Source: Budorcas taxicolor | Lineage: Eukaryota; Chordata; Mammalia; Artiodactyla; Bovidae | NCBI RefSeq assembly: GCF_023091745.1 | Contig: NW_026291765.1 | Span: 124,001-188,000, forward strand | DNA length: 64,000 bases | Reading direction: 5' to 3' | Shown: positions 1-11,424 of the stretch, one piece after another | Numbering within the stretch: the first letter of the stretch is position 1 | Layout: each line of letters opens with the position of its first letter | The notes under the pieces: model-generated | Seen by the model: only the letters and a program-made list of their open reading frames with translations | Database searches by the model: none | What the model was told of the DNA's origin: nothing | Made by a program: the position numbers and the translations under genes

Positions 1-816
1 AACGGGGCTCCTCTGGATGTGGGCGGGACCCTCGTGATTCCTCTCGAGTGGAGACGGCTAGGTCGGGGAACTTCTTGATTTGCACCAAGGGTGTGAAGGA
101 GCCTTTCGAAGTTCCAGAGGTGAGGTGTGATCAGCCTCGAGACGCCTCAGCGGAAATGGGCCTCATCTCGCCTGGAGGGGAGAACCTCCTGGATTTTCTC
201 GAGTTGCGGCAGGTCTTCTCGAGTTACGACGGGGACCTCAGGGACCCGCTCTGGTGGCCTCAGGAAAGGCCAGTCCCCATGCGAGTTGCTAGGGGACCTC
301 TCGGGATTCCTCTCCCGTCCATGCCGGGGCCTCAGTCCTTGTGTGGAGTCGGGGCCCGAACCTGAGGATTCCTCTCCAGTGTTGCCATGAATCTTGGGGT
401 GCTTCTGAGTCTCCCCAGGGGAGTCAGGCCTCGTCTCGAGTGGGGGCATGCACGTGCGCTTTCCTCCCGAGCTGCAGCAGTAGTGTCACGCTTCCTGTCA
501 CGTGGATCAAGGGATCTGTGGCTTTCCCTCGAGGCTGTCCCTCGAGGCTTTCCCACGAGGCTTTCCCACAGGGCTGTGCCACGTGCCACCTTGGTGTGAG
601 TCGATCCTCGGCGTGAAAGACGAGCCGGTGAAGGGAAAATAGGTTGCTCTGGAATGGACTGAGACATCTGGGGGACTCTTGGAAAGGTGGCACGACCCTG
701 GAGTTCCTCTCGCCGTTCCTGTTGAGAGGGCCTCCTCTTGAGATGCGACGGGAACGCCGGGAACTCTTTCCCGACGAAGCAGGGAAAGGATCCCTCATCT
801 CGAGCTACGCGGCGGA
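1..816. repeat. Satellite monomer 1
   Basis: Barcode 101G. Private bases include 357C, 390A (ATGAATC), 640T, 646G and 810C. 685A (AAAGGTGG) is shared only with monomer 7. BamHI site present. Confidence 0.93.
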
Positions 817-848
817 AACGGGGCTCCTCTGGATGTGGGCGGGACCCT

Positions 849-1256
849 CGTGATTCCTCTCGAGTGGAGACGGCTAGGTCGGGGAACTTCTTGATTTGCA
901 CCAAGGGTGTGAAGGAGCCTTTCGAAGTTCCAGAGGTGAGGTGTGATCAGCCTCGAGACGCCTCAGCGGAAATGGGCCTCATCTCGCCTGGAGGGGAGAA
1001 CCTCCTGGATTTTCTCGAGTTGCGGCAGGTCTTCTCGAGTTACGACGGGGACCTCAGGGACCCGCACTGGTGGCCTCAGGAAAGGCCAGTCCCCATGCGA
1101 GTTGCTAGGGGACCTCTCGGGATTCCTCTCCCGTCCATGCCGGGGCCTCAGTCCTTTTGTGGAGTCGGGGCCGGAACCTGAGGATTCCTCTCCAGTGTTG
1201 CCATGGATCTTGGGGTGCTTCTGAGTCTCCCCAGGGGAGTCAGGCCTCGTCTCGAG
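849..1256. repeat. Degenerate ~31-bp subrepeats inside the monomer (shown in monomer 2)
   Basis: A core resembling GATTCCTCTCGAG recurs at nearly fixed spacing. Related words start near 853, 885, 915, 948, 978, 1008, then 1121, 1182 and about 1245; the steps are about 30-32 bases or twice that, with one short step of 20 at 1028. This suggests the 816-bp unit grew from a ~31-bp ancestor, as described for the bovid and cervid satellite I family. The same layout is present in every monomer. Eight CTCGAG palindromes per monomer are a by-product of this core. Confidence 0.7.
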
Positions 1257-1336
1257 TGGGGGCATGCACGTGCGCTTTCCTCCCGAGCTGCAGCAGTAGT
1301 GTCACGCTTCCTGTCACGTGGATCAAGGGATCTGTG

Positions 1337-1401
1337 GCTTTCCCTCGAGGCTGTCCCTCGAGGCTTTCCCACGAGGCTTTCCCACAGGGCTGTGCCACGT
1401 G
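1337..1401. repeat. Five consecutive 13-bp units (shown in monomer 2, sites 521-585)
   Basis: Five contiguous 13-base units begin at 1337, 1350, 1363, 1376 and 1389. They read GCTTTCCCTCGAG, GCTGTCCCTCGAG, GCTTTCCCACGAG, GCTTTCCCACAGG and GCTGTGCCACGTG. The block is present in every complete monomer. Two informative variants lie in it: 543A (CCCTAGAGG, monomers 15, 29 and 33) and 565G (CTTTGCC, monomers 8, 28, 32 and 37). Confidence 0.85.
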
Positions 1402-1573
1402 CCACCTTGGTGTGAGTCGATCCTCGGCGTGAAAGACGAGCCGGTGAAGGGAAAAGAGGTTCCTCTGGAATGGACTGAGACATCTGGGGGACTCTTGGAA
1501 TGGTGGCACGACCCTGGAGTTCCTCTCGCCGTTCCTGTTGAGAGGGCCTCCTCTTGAGATGCGACGGGAACGC

Positions 1574-1589
1574 CGGGAACTCTTTCCCG
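1574..1589. repeat. Short inverted repeat CGGGAA-4-TTCCCG (shown in monomer 2)
   Basis: A perfect 6-base inverted repeat with a 4-base loop sits at sites 758-773 and lies 14 bases upstream of the BamHI/non-BamHI variable site. The common 764A variant changes only the loop, so the stem is kept in nearly all copies; monomer 75 is an exception (GCCGCGAAC). No function can be assigned. Confidence 0.6.
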
Positions 1590-1632
1590 ACGAAGCAGGG
1601 AAAGGATCCCTCATCTCGAGCTACGAGGCGGA

Positions 1633-2448
1633 AACGGGGCTCCTCTGGATGTGGGCGGGACCCTCGTGATTCCTCTCGAGTGGAGACGGCTAGGTCGGGG
1701 AACTTCTTGATTTGCACCAAGGGTGTGAAGGACCCGTTCGAAGTTCCAGAGGTGAGGTGTGATCAGCCTCGAGACGCCTCAGCGGAAATGGGCCTCATCT
1801 CGCCTGGAGGGGAGAACCTCCTGGATTTTCTCGAGTTGCGGCAGGTCTTCTCGAGTTACGACGGGGACCTCAGGGACCCGCTCTGGTGGCCTCAGGAAAG
1901 GCCAGTCCCCATGCGAGTTGCTAGGGGACCTCTCGGGATTCCTCTCCCGTCCATGCCGGGGCCTCAGTCCTTGTGTGGAGTCAGGGCCGGAACCTGAGGT
2001 TTGCTCTCCAGTGTTGCCATGGATCTTGGGGTGCTTCTGAGTCTCCCCAGGGGAGTCAGGCCTCGTCTCGAGTGGGGGCATGCACGTGCGCTTTCCTCCC
2101 GAGCTGCAGCAGTAGTGTCACGCTTCCTGTCACGTGGATCAAGGGATCTGTGGCTTTCCCTCGAGGCTGTCCCTCGAGGCTTTCCCACGAGGCTTTCCCA
2201 CAGGGCTGTGCCACGTGCCACCTTGGTGTGAGTCGATCCTCGGCGTGAAAGACGAGCCGGTGAAGGGAAAAGAGGTTCCTCTGGAATGGACTGAGACATC
2301 TGGGGGACTCTTGGAATGGTGGCACGACCCTGGAGTTCCTCTCGCCGTTCCTGTTGAGAGGGCCTCCTCTTGAGATGCGACGGGAACGCCGGGAACTCTT
2401 TCCCGACGAAGCAGGGAAAGGATCCCTCATCTCGAGCTACGAGGCGGA
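1633..2448. repeat. Satellite monomer 3
   Basis: Barcode 104G (GACCCGTTCG). Private GTCAGGGCC near 1983 and GAGGTTTGCTC near 2000. BamHI present. Confidence 0.93.
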
Positions 2449-3264
2449 AACGGGGCTCCTCTGGATGTGGGCGGGACCCTCGTGATTCCTCTCGAGTGGA
2501 GACGGCTAGGTCGGGGAACTTCTTGATTTGCACCAAGGGTGTGAAGGACCCTTTCGAAGTTCCAGAGGTGAGGTGTGATCAGCCTCGAGACGCCTCAGCG
2601 GAAATGGGCCTCATCTCGCCTGGAGGGGAGAACCTCCTGGATTTTCTCGAGTTGCGGCAGGTCTTCTCGAGTTACGACGGGGACCTCAGGGACCCGCTCT
2701 GGTGGCCTCAGGAAAGGCCAGTCCCCATGCGAGTTGCTAGGGGACCTCTCGGGATTCCTCTCCCGTCCATGCCGGGGCCTCAGTCCTTGTGTGGAGTCGG
2801 GGCCGGAACCTGAGGATTCCTCTCCAGTGTTGCCATGGATCTTGGGGTGCTTCTGAGTCTCCCCAGGGGAGTCAGGCCTCGTCTCGAGTGGGGGCATGCA
2901 CGTGCGCATTCCTCCCGAGCTGCAGCAGTAGTGTCACGCTTCCTGTCACGTGGATCAAGGGATCTGTGGCTTTCCCTCGAGGCTGTCCCTCGAGGATTTC
3001 CCACGAGGCTTTCCCACAGGGCTGTGCCACGTGCCACCTTGGTGTGAGTCGATCCTCGGCGTGAAAGACGAGCCGGTGAAGGGAAAAGAGGTTCCTCTGG
3101 AATGGACTGAGACATCTGGGGGACTCTTGGAATGGTGGCACGACCCTGGAGTTCCTCTCGCCGTTCCTGTTGAGAGGGCCTCCTCTTGAGATGCGACGGG
3201 AACGCCGGGAACTCTTTCCCGACGAAGCAGGGAAAGGATCCCTCATCTCGCGCTACGAGGCGGA
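2449..3264. repeat. Satellite monomer 4
   Basis: Majority-type barcode. Private GCGCATTCC near 2909 and GAGGATTTC near 2997. The last CTCGAG is changed to CTCGCG near 3249. BamHI present. Confidence 0.93.
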
Positions 3265-4080
3265 AACGGGGCTCCTCTGGATGTGGGCGGGACCCTCGTG
3301 ATTCCTCTCGAGTGGAGAAGGCTAGGTCGGGGAACTTCTTGATTTGCACCAAGGGTGTGAAGGACCCTTTCGAAGTTCCAGAGGTGAGGTGTGATCAGCC
3401 TCGAGACGCCTCAGCGGAAATGGGCCTCATCTCGTCTGGAGGGGAGAACCTCCTGGATTTTCTCGAGTTGCGGCAGGTCTTCTCGAGTTACGACGGGGAC
3501 CTCAGGGACCCGCTCTGGTGGCCTCAGGAAAGGCCAGTCCCCATGCGAGTTGCTAGGGGACCTCTCGGGATTCCTCTCCCGTCCATGCCGGGGCCTCAGT
3601 CCTTGTGTTGAGTCGGGGCCGGAACCTGAGGATTCCTCTCCAGTGTTGCCATGGATCTTGGGGTGCTTCTGAGTCTCCCCAGGGGAGTCAGGCCTCATCT
3701 CGAGTTGGGGCATGCACGAGTGCTTTCCTCCCGAGCTGTAGCAGCAGTGTCACGCTTCCTGTCACGTGGCTCAAGGGATTTGTGGCTTTCCCTCGAGGCT
3801 GTCCCTCGAGGCTTTCCCACGAGGCTTTCCCACAGGGCTGTGCCACGTGCCACCTTGGTGTGAGTCGATCCTCGGCATGAAAGACGAGCCGGTGAAGGGA
3901 AAAGAGGTTCCTCTGGAATGGACTGAGACATCTGGGGGACTCTTGGAATGGTGGCACGACCCTGGAGTTCCTCTCGCCGTTCCTGTTGAGAGGGCCTCCT
4001 CTTGAGATGCGACGGGAACGCCGGGAACTCTTTCCCGACGAAGCAGGGAAAGGATCCCTCATCTCGAGCTACGAGGCGGA
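3265..4080. repeat. Satellite monomer 5 (locally diverged)
   Basis: Majority states at the informative sites but with a dense private patch: eight substitutions between 3697 and 3780, plus 3319A, 3435T, 3609T and GGCATGAAA near 3878. BamHI present. Confidence 0.93.
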
Positions 4081-4896
4081 AACGGGGCTCCTCTGGATGT
4101 GGGCGGGACCCTCGTGATTCCTCTCGAGTGGAGACGGCTAGGTCGGGGAACTTCTTGATTTGCACCAAGGGTGTGAAGGAGTCTCCCGACGTTCCAGAGG
4201 TGAGGTGTGATCAGCCTCGAGACGCCTCAGCGGAAATGGGCCTCATCTCGCCTGGAGGGGAGAACCTCCTGGATTTTCTCGAGTTGCGGCAGGTCTTCTC
4301 GAGTTACGACGGGGACCTCAGGGACCCGCTCTGGTGGCCTCAGGAAAGGCCAGTCCCCATGCGAGTTGCTAGGGGACCTCTCGGGATTCCTCTCCCGTCC
4401 ATGCCGGGGCCTCAGTCCTTGTGTGGAGTCGGGGCTGGATCCTGAGGATTCCTCTCCAGTGTTGCCATGGATCTTGGGGTGCTTCTGAGTCTCCCCAGGG
4501 GAGTCAGGCCTCGTCTCGAGTGGGGGCATGCACGTGCGCTTTCCTCCCGAGCTGCAGCAGTAGTGTCACGCTTCCTGTCACGTGGATCAAGGGATCTGTG
4601 GCTTTCCCTCGAGGCTGTCCCTCGAGGCTTTCCCACGAGGCTTTCCCACAGGGCTGTGCCACGTGCCACCTTGGTGTGAGTCGATCCTCGGCGCGAAAGA
4701 CGAGCCGGTGAAGGGAAAAGAGGTTCCTCTGGAATGGACTGAGACATCTGGGGGACTCTTGGAATGGTGGCACGACCCTGGAGTTCCTCTCGCCGTTCCT
4801 GTTGAGAGGGCCTCCTCTTGAGATGCGACGGGAACGCCGGGAACTCTTTCCCGACGAAGCAGGGAAAGGATCCCTCATCTCGAGCTACGAGGCGGA
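4081..4896. repeat. Satellite monomer 6
   Basis: Barcode 614C. Five substitutions cluster at 4181-4192 (GTCTCCCGAC). GGGCTGGATCC creates an extra BamHI site at 4437-4442 in addition to the usual one. Confidence 0.93.
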
Positions 4897-5712
4897 AACG
4901 GGGCTCCTCTGGATGTGGGCGGGACCCTCGTGATTCCCCACGAGTGGAGACGGGTATGTCGGGGAACTTCTTGATTTGCACCAAGGGTGTGAAGGAGCCT
5001 TTCGAAGTTCCAGAGGTGAGGTGTGATCAGCCTCGAGACGCCTCAGCGGAAATGGGCCTCATCTCGCCTGGAGGGGAGAACCTCCTGGATTTTCTCGAGT
5101 TGCGGCAGGTCTTCTCGAGTTACGACGGGGACCTCAGGGAGCCACTCTGGTGGCCTCAGGAAAGGCCAGTCCCCATGCGAGTTGCTAGGGGACCCCTCGG
5201 GATTCCTCTCCCGTCCATGCCGGGGCCTCAGTCCTTGTGTGGAGTCGGGGCCAGAACCTGAGGATTCCTCTCCAGTGTTGCCATGGATCTTGGGGTGCTT
5301 CTGAGTCTCCCCAGGGGAGTCAGGCCTCGTCTCGAGTGGGGGCATGCACGTGCGCTTTCCTCCCGAGCTGCAGCAGTAGTGTCACGCTTCCTGTCACGTG
5401 GATCAAGGGATCTGTGGCTTTCCCTCGAGGCTGTCCCTCGAGGCTTTCCCACGAGGCTTTCCCACAGGGCTGTGCCACGTGCCACCTTGGTGTGAGTCGA
5501 TCCTCGGCGTGAAAGACGAGCCGGTGAAGGGAAAAGAGGTTCCTCTGGAATGGACTGAGACATCTGGGGGACTCTTGGAAAGGTGGCACGACCCTGGAGT
5601 TCCTCTCGCCGTTCCTGTTGAGAGGGCCTCCTCTTGAGATGCGACGGGAACGCCGGGAACTCTTTCCCGACGAAGCAGGGAAAGGATCCCTCATCTCGAG
5701 CTACGAGGCGGA
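4897..5712. repeat. Satellite monomer 7 (type C)
   Basis: Barcode 58G 61T 101G 245G with ATTCCCCACGAG (two changes around site 42), GAGCCACTC, GACCCCTCGG and 685A shared with monomer 1. BamHI present. Confidence 0.93.
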
Positions 5713-6528
5713 AACGGGGCTCCTCTGGATGTGGGCGGGACCATCGTGATTCCTCTCGAGTCGAGACGGCTAAGTCGGGGAACTTCTTGATTTGCACCAA
5801 GGGTGTGAAGGACCCTTTCGAAGTTCCAGAGGTGAGGTGTGATCAGCCTCGAGACGCCTCAGCGGAAATGGGCCTCATCTCACCTGGAGGGGAGTACCTC
5901 CTGGATTTTCTCCAGTTGCGGCAGGTCTTCTCGAATTACGACGGGGACCTCAGGGACCCGCTCTGGTGGCCTCAGGAAAGGCCAGTCCCCATGCGAGTTG
6001 CTAGGGGACCTCTCGGGATTCCTCTCCCGTCCATGCCGGGGCCTCAGTCCTTGTGTGGAGTCGGGGCCGGAACCTGAGGATTCCTCTCCAGTGTTGCCAT
6101 GGATCTTGGGGTGCTTCTGAGTCTCCCCAGGGGAGTCAGGCCTCGTCTCGAGTGGGGGCATGCACGTGCGCTTTCCTCCCGAGCTGCAGCAGTAGTGTCA
6201 CGCTTCCTGTCACGTGGATCAAGGGATCTGTGGCTTTCCCTCGAGGCTGTCCCTCGAGGCTTTCCCACGAGGCTTTGCCACAGGGCTGTGCCACGTGCCA
6301 CCTTGGTGTGAGTCGATCCTCGGCGTGAAAGACGAGCCGGTGAAGGGAAAAGAGGTTCCTGTGGAATGGACTGAGACATCTGGGGGACTCTTGGAATGGT
6401 GGCACGACCCTGGAGTTCCTCTCGCCGTTCCTGTTGAGAGGGCCTCCTCTTGAGATGCGATGGGAACGCCGGGAACTCTTTCCCGACGAAGCAGGGAAAG
6501 GATCCCTCATCTCGAGCTACGAGGCGGA
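5713..6528. repeat. Satellite monomer 8 (type A)
   Basis: Barcode 565G 649G. Many private changes: ACCATCG, TCGAGTCGAG, GCTAAGTC, CACCTGG, GAGTACC, CTCCAGTTG, TCGAATTAC and GCGATGGG. BamHI present. Confidence 0.93.
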
Positions 6529-7344
6529 AACGGGGCTCCTCTGGATGTCGGCGGGACACTCGTGATTCCTCTCGAGTGGAGACGGCTAGGTCGGGGAACT
6601 TCTGGATTTGCACCAAGGGTGTGAAGGACCCTTTCGAAGTTCCAGAGGTGAGGTGTGATCAGCCTCGAGACGCCTCAGCGGAAATGGGCCTCATCTCGCC
6701 TGGAGGGGAGAACCTCCTGGATTTTCTCGAGCTGCGGCAGGTCTTCTCGAGTTACGACGGGGACCTCAGGGACCCGCTCTGGTGGCCTCAGGAAAGGCCA
6801 GTCCCCATGCGAGTTGCTAGGAGACCTCTCGGGATTCCTCTCCCGTCCATGCCGGGGCCTCAGTCCTTGTGTGGAGTCGGGGCCGGAACCTGAGGATTCC
6901 TCTCCAGTGTTGCCATGGATCTTGGGGTGCTTCTGAGTCTCCCCAGGGGAGTCAGGCCTCGTCTCGAGTGGGGGCATGCACGTGCGCTTTCCTCCCGAGC
7001 TGCAGCAGTAGTGTCACGCTTCCTGTCACGTGGATCAAGGGATCTGTGGCTTTCCCTCGAGGCTGTCCCTCGAGGCTTTCCCACGAGGCTTTCCCACAGG
7101 GCTGTGCCACGTGCCACCTTGGTGTGAGTCGATCCTCGGCGCGAAAGACGAGCCGGTGAAGGGAAAAGAGGTTCCTCTGGAATGGACTGAGACATCTGGG
7201 GGACTCTTGGAATGGTGGCACGACCCTGGAGTTCCTCTCGCCGTTCCTGTTGAGAGGGCCTCCTCTTGAGATGCGACGGGAACGCCGGGAACTCTTTCCC
7301 GACGAAGCAGGGAAAGGATCCCTCATCTCGAGCTACGAGGCGGA
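6529..7344. repeat. Satellite monomer 9 (type B)
   Basis: Barcode 21C 76G 204C 614C. Private GGACACTCG near 6555 and CTAGGAGACC near 6820. BamHI present. Confidence 0.93.
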
Positions 7345-8160
7345 AACGGGGCTCCTCTGGATGTGGGCGGGACCCTCGTGATTCCCCTCGAGTGGAGACG
7401 GGTATGTCGGGGAACTTCTTGATTTGCACCAAGGGTGTGAAGGACCCTTTCGAAGTTCCAGAGGTGAGGTGTGATCAGCCTCGAGACGCCTCAGCGGAAA
7501 TGGGCCTCATCTCGCCTGGAGGGGAGAACCTCCTGGATTTTCTCGAGTTGCGGCAGGTCTTCTCGAGTTACGACGGGGACCTCAGGGAGCCGCTCTGGTG
7601 GCCTCAGGAAAGGCCAGTCCCCATGCGAGTTGCTAGGGGACCTCTCGGGATTCCTCTCCCGTCCATGCTGGGGCCTCAGTCCTTGTGTGGAGTCGGGGCC
7701 GGAACCTGAGGATTCCTCTCCAGTGTTGCCATGGATGTTGGGGTGCTTCTGAGTCTCCCCAGGGGAGTCAGGCCTCGTCTCGAGTGGGGGCATGCACGTG
7801 CGCTTTCCTCCCGAGCTGCACCAGTAGTGTCACGCTTCCTGTCACGTGGATCAAGGGATCTGTGGCTTTCCCTCGAGGCTGTCCCTCGAGGCTTTCCCAC
7901 GAGGCTTTCCCACAGGGCTGTGCCACGTGCCACCTTGTTGTGAGTCGATCCTCGGCGTGAAAGACGAGCCGGTGAAGGGAAAAGAGGTTCCTCTGGAATG
8001 GACTGAGACATCTGGGGGACTCTTGGAATGGTGGCACGACCCTGGAGTTCCTCTCGCCGTTCCTGTTGAGAGGGCCTCCTCTTGAGATGCGACGGGAACG
8101 CCGGGAACTCTTTCCCGATGAAGCAGGGAAAGGATCCCTCATCTCGAGCTACGAGGCGGA
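7345..8160. repeat. Satellite monomer 10 (type C)
   Basis: Barcode 42C 58G 61T 245G 325T 393G 775T, with GCACCAG near 7820 and CTTGTTGTG near 7936. BamHI retained although 775T usually travels with its loss. Confidence 0.93.
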
Positions 8161-8976
8161 AACGGGGCTCCTCTGGATGTGGGCGGAACCCTCGTGATTC
8201 CTCTCGAGTGGAGACGGCTAGGTCGGGGAACTTCTTGATTTGCACCAAGGGTGTGAATGACCCTTTCGAAGTTCCAGAGGTGAGGTGTGATCAGCCTCGA
8301 GACGCCTCAGCGGAAATGGGCCTCATCTCGCCTGGAGGGGAGAACATCCTAGATTTTCTCGAGTTGCGGCAGGTCTTCTCCAGTTACGACGGGGACCTCA
8401 GGAACACGCTCTGGTGGCCTCAGGAAAGGCCAGTCCCCATGCGAGTTGCTAGGGGACCTCTCGGGATTCCTCTCCCGTCCATGCTGGGGCCTCAGTCCTT
8501 GTGTGGAGTCGGGGCCGGAACCTGAGGATTCCTCTCCAGTGTTGCCATGGATCTTGGGGTGCTTCTGAGTCTCCCCAGGGGAGTCAGGCCTCGTCTCGAG
8601 TGGGGGCATGCACGTGCGCTTTCCTCCCGAGCTGCAGCAGTAGTGTCACGCTTCCTGTCACGTGGATCAAGGGATCTGTGGCTTTCCCTCGAGGCTGTCC
8701 CTCGAGGCTTTCCCACGAGGCTTTCCCACAGGGTTGTGCCACGTGCCACCTTGGTGTAAGTCGATCCTCGGCGTGAAAGACGAGCCGGTGAAGGGAAAAG
8801 AGGTTCCTCTGGAATGGACTGAGACATCTGGGGGACTCTTGGAATGGTGGCACGACCCTGGAGTTCCTCTCGCCGTTCCTGTTGAGAGGGCCTCCTCTTG
8901 AGATGCGACGGGAACGCCGGGAACTCTTTCCCGACGAAGCAGGGAAAGGATCCCTCATCTCGAGCTACGAGGCGGA
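8161..8976. repeat. Satellite monomer 11
   Basis: Barcode 325T with GCGGAACC, GTGAATGAC, AACATCCTAG, CTCCAGTT, AGGAACACG, GGGTTGTG and TGTAAGTCG. From about 8352 it is the first copy of the dimer duplicated in 13-14. BamHI present. Confidence 0.93.
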
Positions 8977-9792
8977 AACGGGGCTCCTCTGGATGTGGGC
9001 GGGACCCTCGTGATTCCTCTCGAGTGGAGACGGCTAGGTCGGGGAACTTCTTGATTTGCACCAAGGGTGTGAAGGACCGTTTCGAAGTTCCAGAGGTGAG
9101 GTGTGATCAGCCTCGAGACGCCTCAGCGGAAATGGGCCTCATCTCGCCTGGAGGGGAGAACCTCCTGGATTTTCTCGAGTTGCGGCAGGTCTTCTCGAGT
9201 TACGACGGGGACCACAGGGACCCGCTCTGGTGGCCTCAGGAAAGGCCAGTCCCCATGCGTGTTGCTAGGGGACCTCTCGGGTTTCCTCTCCCGTCCATGC
9301 CGGGGACTCAGTCCTTGTGTGGAGTCGGGGCCGGAACCTGAGGATTCCTCTCCAGTGTTGCCATGGATCTTGGGGTGCTTCTGAGTCTCCCCAGGGGAGT
9401 CAGGCCTCGTCTCGAGTGGGGGCATGCACGTGCGCTTTCCTCCCGAGCTGCAGCAGTAGTGTCACGCTTCCTGTCACGTGGATCAAGGGATCTGTGGCTT
9501 TCCCTCGAGGCTGTCCCTCGAGGCTTTCCCACGAGGCTTTCCCACAGGGCTGTGCCACGTGCCACCTTGGTGTGAGTCGATCCTCGGCGTGAAAGACGAG
9601 CCGGTGAAGGGAAAAGAGGTTCCTCTGGAATGGACTGAGACATCTGGGGGACTCTTGGAATGGTGGCACGACCCTGGAGTTCCTCTCGCCGTTCCTGTTG
9701 AGAGGGCCTCCTCTTGAGATGCGACGGGAACGCCGGGAACTCTTTCCCGACGAAGCAGGGAAACGTTCCCTCATCTCGAGCTACGAGGCGGA
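8977..9792. repeat. Satellite monomer 12 (type H, early form)
   Basis: Barcode 103G 238A 284T 306T 330A 788C 790T. First monomer in the window to lose the BamHI site (AACGTTCC). Confidence 0.93.
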
Positions 9793-10608
9793 AACGGGGC
9801 TCCTCTGGATGTGGGCGGGACCCTCGTGATTCCTCTCGAGTGGAGACGGCTAGGTCGGGGAACTTCTGGATTTGCACCAAGGGTGTGAAGGACCCTTTCG
9901 AAGTTCCAGAGGTGAGGTGTGATCAGCCTCGAGACGCCTCAGCGGAAATGGGCCTCATCTCGCCTGGAGGGGAGAACCTCCTGGATTTTCTCGAGTTGCG
10001 GCAGGTCTTCTCCAGTTACGACGGGGACCTCAGGAACACGCTCTGGTGGCCTCAGGAAAGGCCAGTCCCCATGCGAGTTGCTAGGGGACCTCTCGGGATT
10101 CCTCTCCCGTCCATGCTGGGGCCTCAGTCCTTGTGTGGAGTCGGGGCCGGAACCTGAGGATTCCTCTCCAGTGTTGCCATGGATCTTGGGGTGCTTCTGA
10201 GTCTCCCCAGGGGAGTCAGGCCTCGTCTCGAGTGGGGGCATGCACGTGCGCTTTCCTCCCGAGCTGCAGCAGTAGTGTCACGCTTCCTGTCACGTGGATC
10301 AAGGGATCTGTGGCTTTCCCTCGAGGCTGTCCCTCGAGGCTTTCCCACGAGGCTTTCCCACAGGGTTGTGCCACGTGCCACCTTGGTGTAAGTCGATCCT
10401 CGGCGTGAAAGACGAGCCGGTGAAGGGAAAAGAGGTTCCTCTGGAATGGACTGAGACATCTGGGGGACTCTTGGAATGGTGGCACGACCCTGGAGTTCCT
10501 CTCGCCGTTCCTGTTGAGAGGGCCTCCTCTTGAGATGCGACGGGAACGCCGGGAACTCTTTCCCGACGAAGCAGGGAAAGGATCCCTCATCTCGAGCTAC
10601 GAGGCGGA
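9793..10608. repeat. Satellite monomer 13
   Basis: Barcode 76G 325T with CTCCAGTT, AGGAACACG, GGGTTGTG and TGTAAGTCG as in monomer 11. BamHI present. Confidence 0.93.
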
Positions 10609-11424
10609 AACGGGGCTCCTCTGGATGTGGGCGGGACCCTCGTGAATCCTCTCGAGTGGAGACGGCTAGGTCGGGGAACTTCTTGATTTGCACCAAGGGT
10701 GTGAAGGACCGTTTCGAAGTTCCAGAGGTGAGGTGTGATCAGCCTCGAGACGCCTCAGCGGAAATGGGCCTCATCTCGCCTGGAGGGGAGAACCTCCTGG
10801 ATTTTCTCGAGTTGCGGCAGGTCTTCTCGAGTTACGACGGGGACCACAGGGACCCGCTCTGGTGGCCTCAGGAAAGGCCAGTCCCCATGCGTGTTGCTAG
10901 GGGACCTCTCGGGTTTCCTCTCCCGTCCATGCCGGGGACTCAGTCCTTGTGTGGAGTCGGGGCCGGAACCTGAGGATTCCTCTCCAGTGTTGCCATGGAT
11001 CTTGGGGTGCTTCTGAGTCTCCCCAGGGGAGTCAGGCCTCGTCTCGAGTGGGGGCATGCACGTGCGCTTTCCTCCCGAGCTGCAGCAGTAGTGTCACGCT
11101 TCCTGTCACGTGGATCAAGGGATCTGTGGCTTTCCCTCGAGGCTGTCCCTCGAGGCTTTCCCACGAGGCTTTCCCACAGGGCTGTGCCACGTGCCACCTT
11201 GGTGTGAGTCGATCCTCGGCGTGAAAGACGAGCCGGTGAAGGGAAAAGAGGTTCCTCTGGAATGGACTGAGACATCTGGGGGACTCTTGGAATGGTGGCA
11301 CGACCCTGGAGTTCCTCTCGCCGTTCCTGTTGAGAGGGCCTCCTCTTGAGATGCGACGGGAACGCCGGGAACTCTTTCCCGACGAAGCAGGGAAACGTTC
11401 CCTCATCTCGAGCTACGAGGCGGA
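10609..11424. repeat. Satellite monomer 14 (type H, early form)
   Basis: Same barcode as monomer 12 (103G 238A 284T 306T 330A 788C 790T) with one private change, GTGAATCC, near 10634. Confidence 0.93.

Larger units (their letters stand above)
817..1632. repeat. Satellite monomer 2
   Basis: Barcode 101G, with CCGCACTGG near 1066 and CTTTTGTGG near 1157. BamHI site at 1604-1609. Used above as the reference for internal subrepeats. Confidence 0.93.

Noticed and set aside
332..904. A 190-codon minus-strand reading frame that recurs in almost every monomer
   Set aside because: It reappears with period 816 because 816 is a multiple of 3. It overlaps several equally open frames on both strands, and its Arg/Ser/Pro-rich product has no recognisable domain. 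Copies extend, shorten or shift freely (for example at 24088, 43228, 49699 and 56564) with no sign of constraint on protein sequence.
738..1181. Plus-strand frame of 147 codons repeated about 75 times, like a tandem gene family
   Set aside because: It needs a TTG start, has no upstream signals, crosses the arbitrary monomer boundary, and its variation follows satellite haplotypes and not codon positions.
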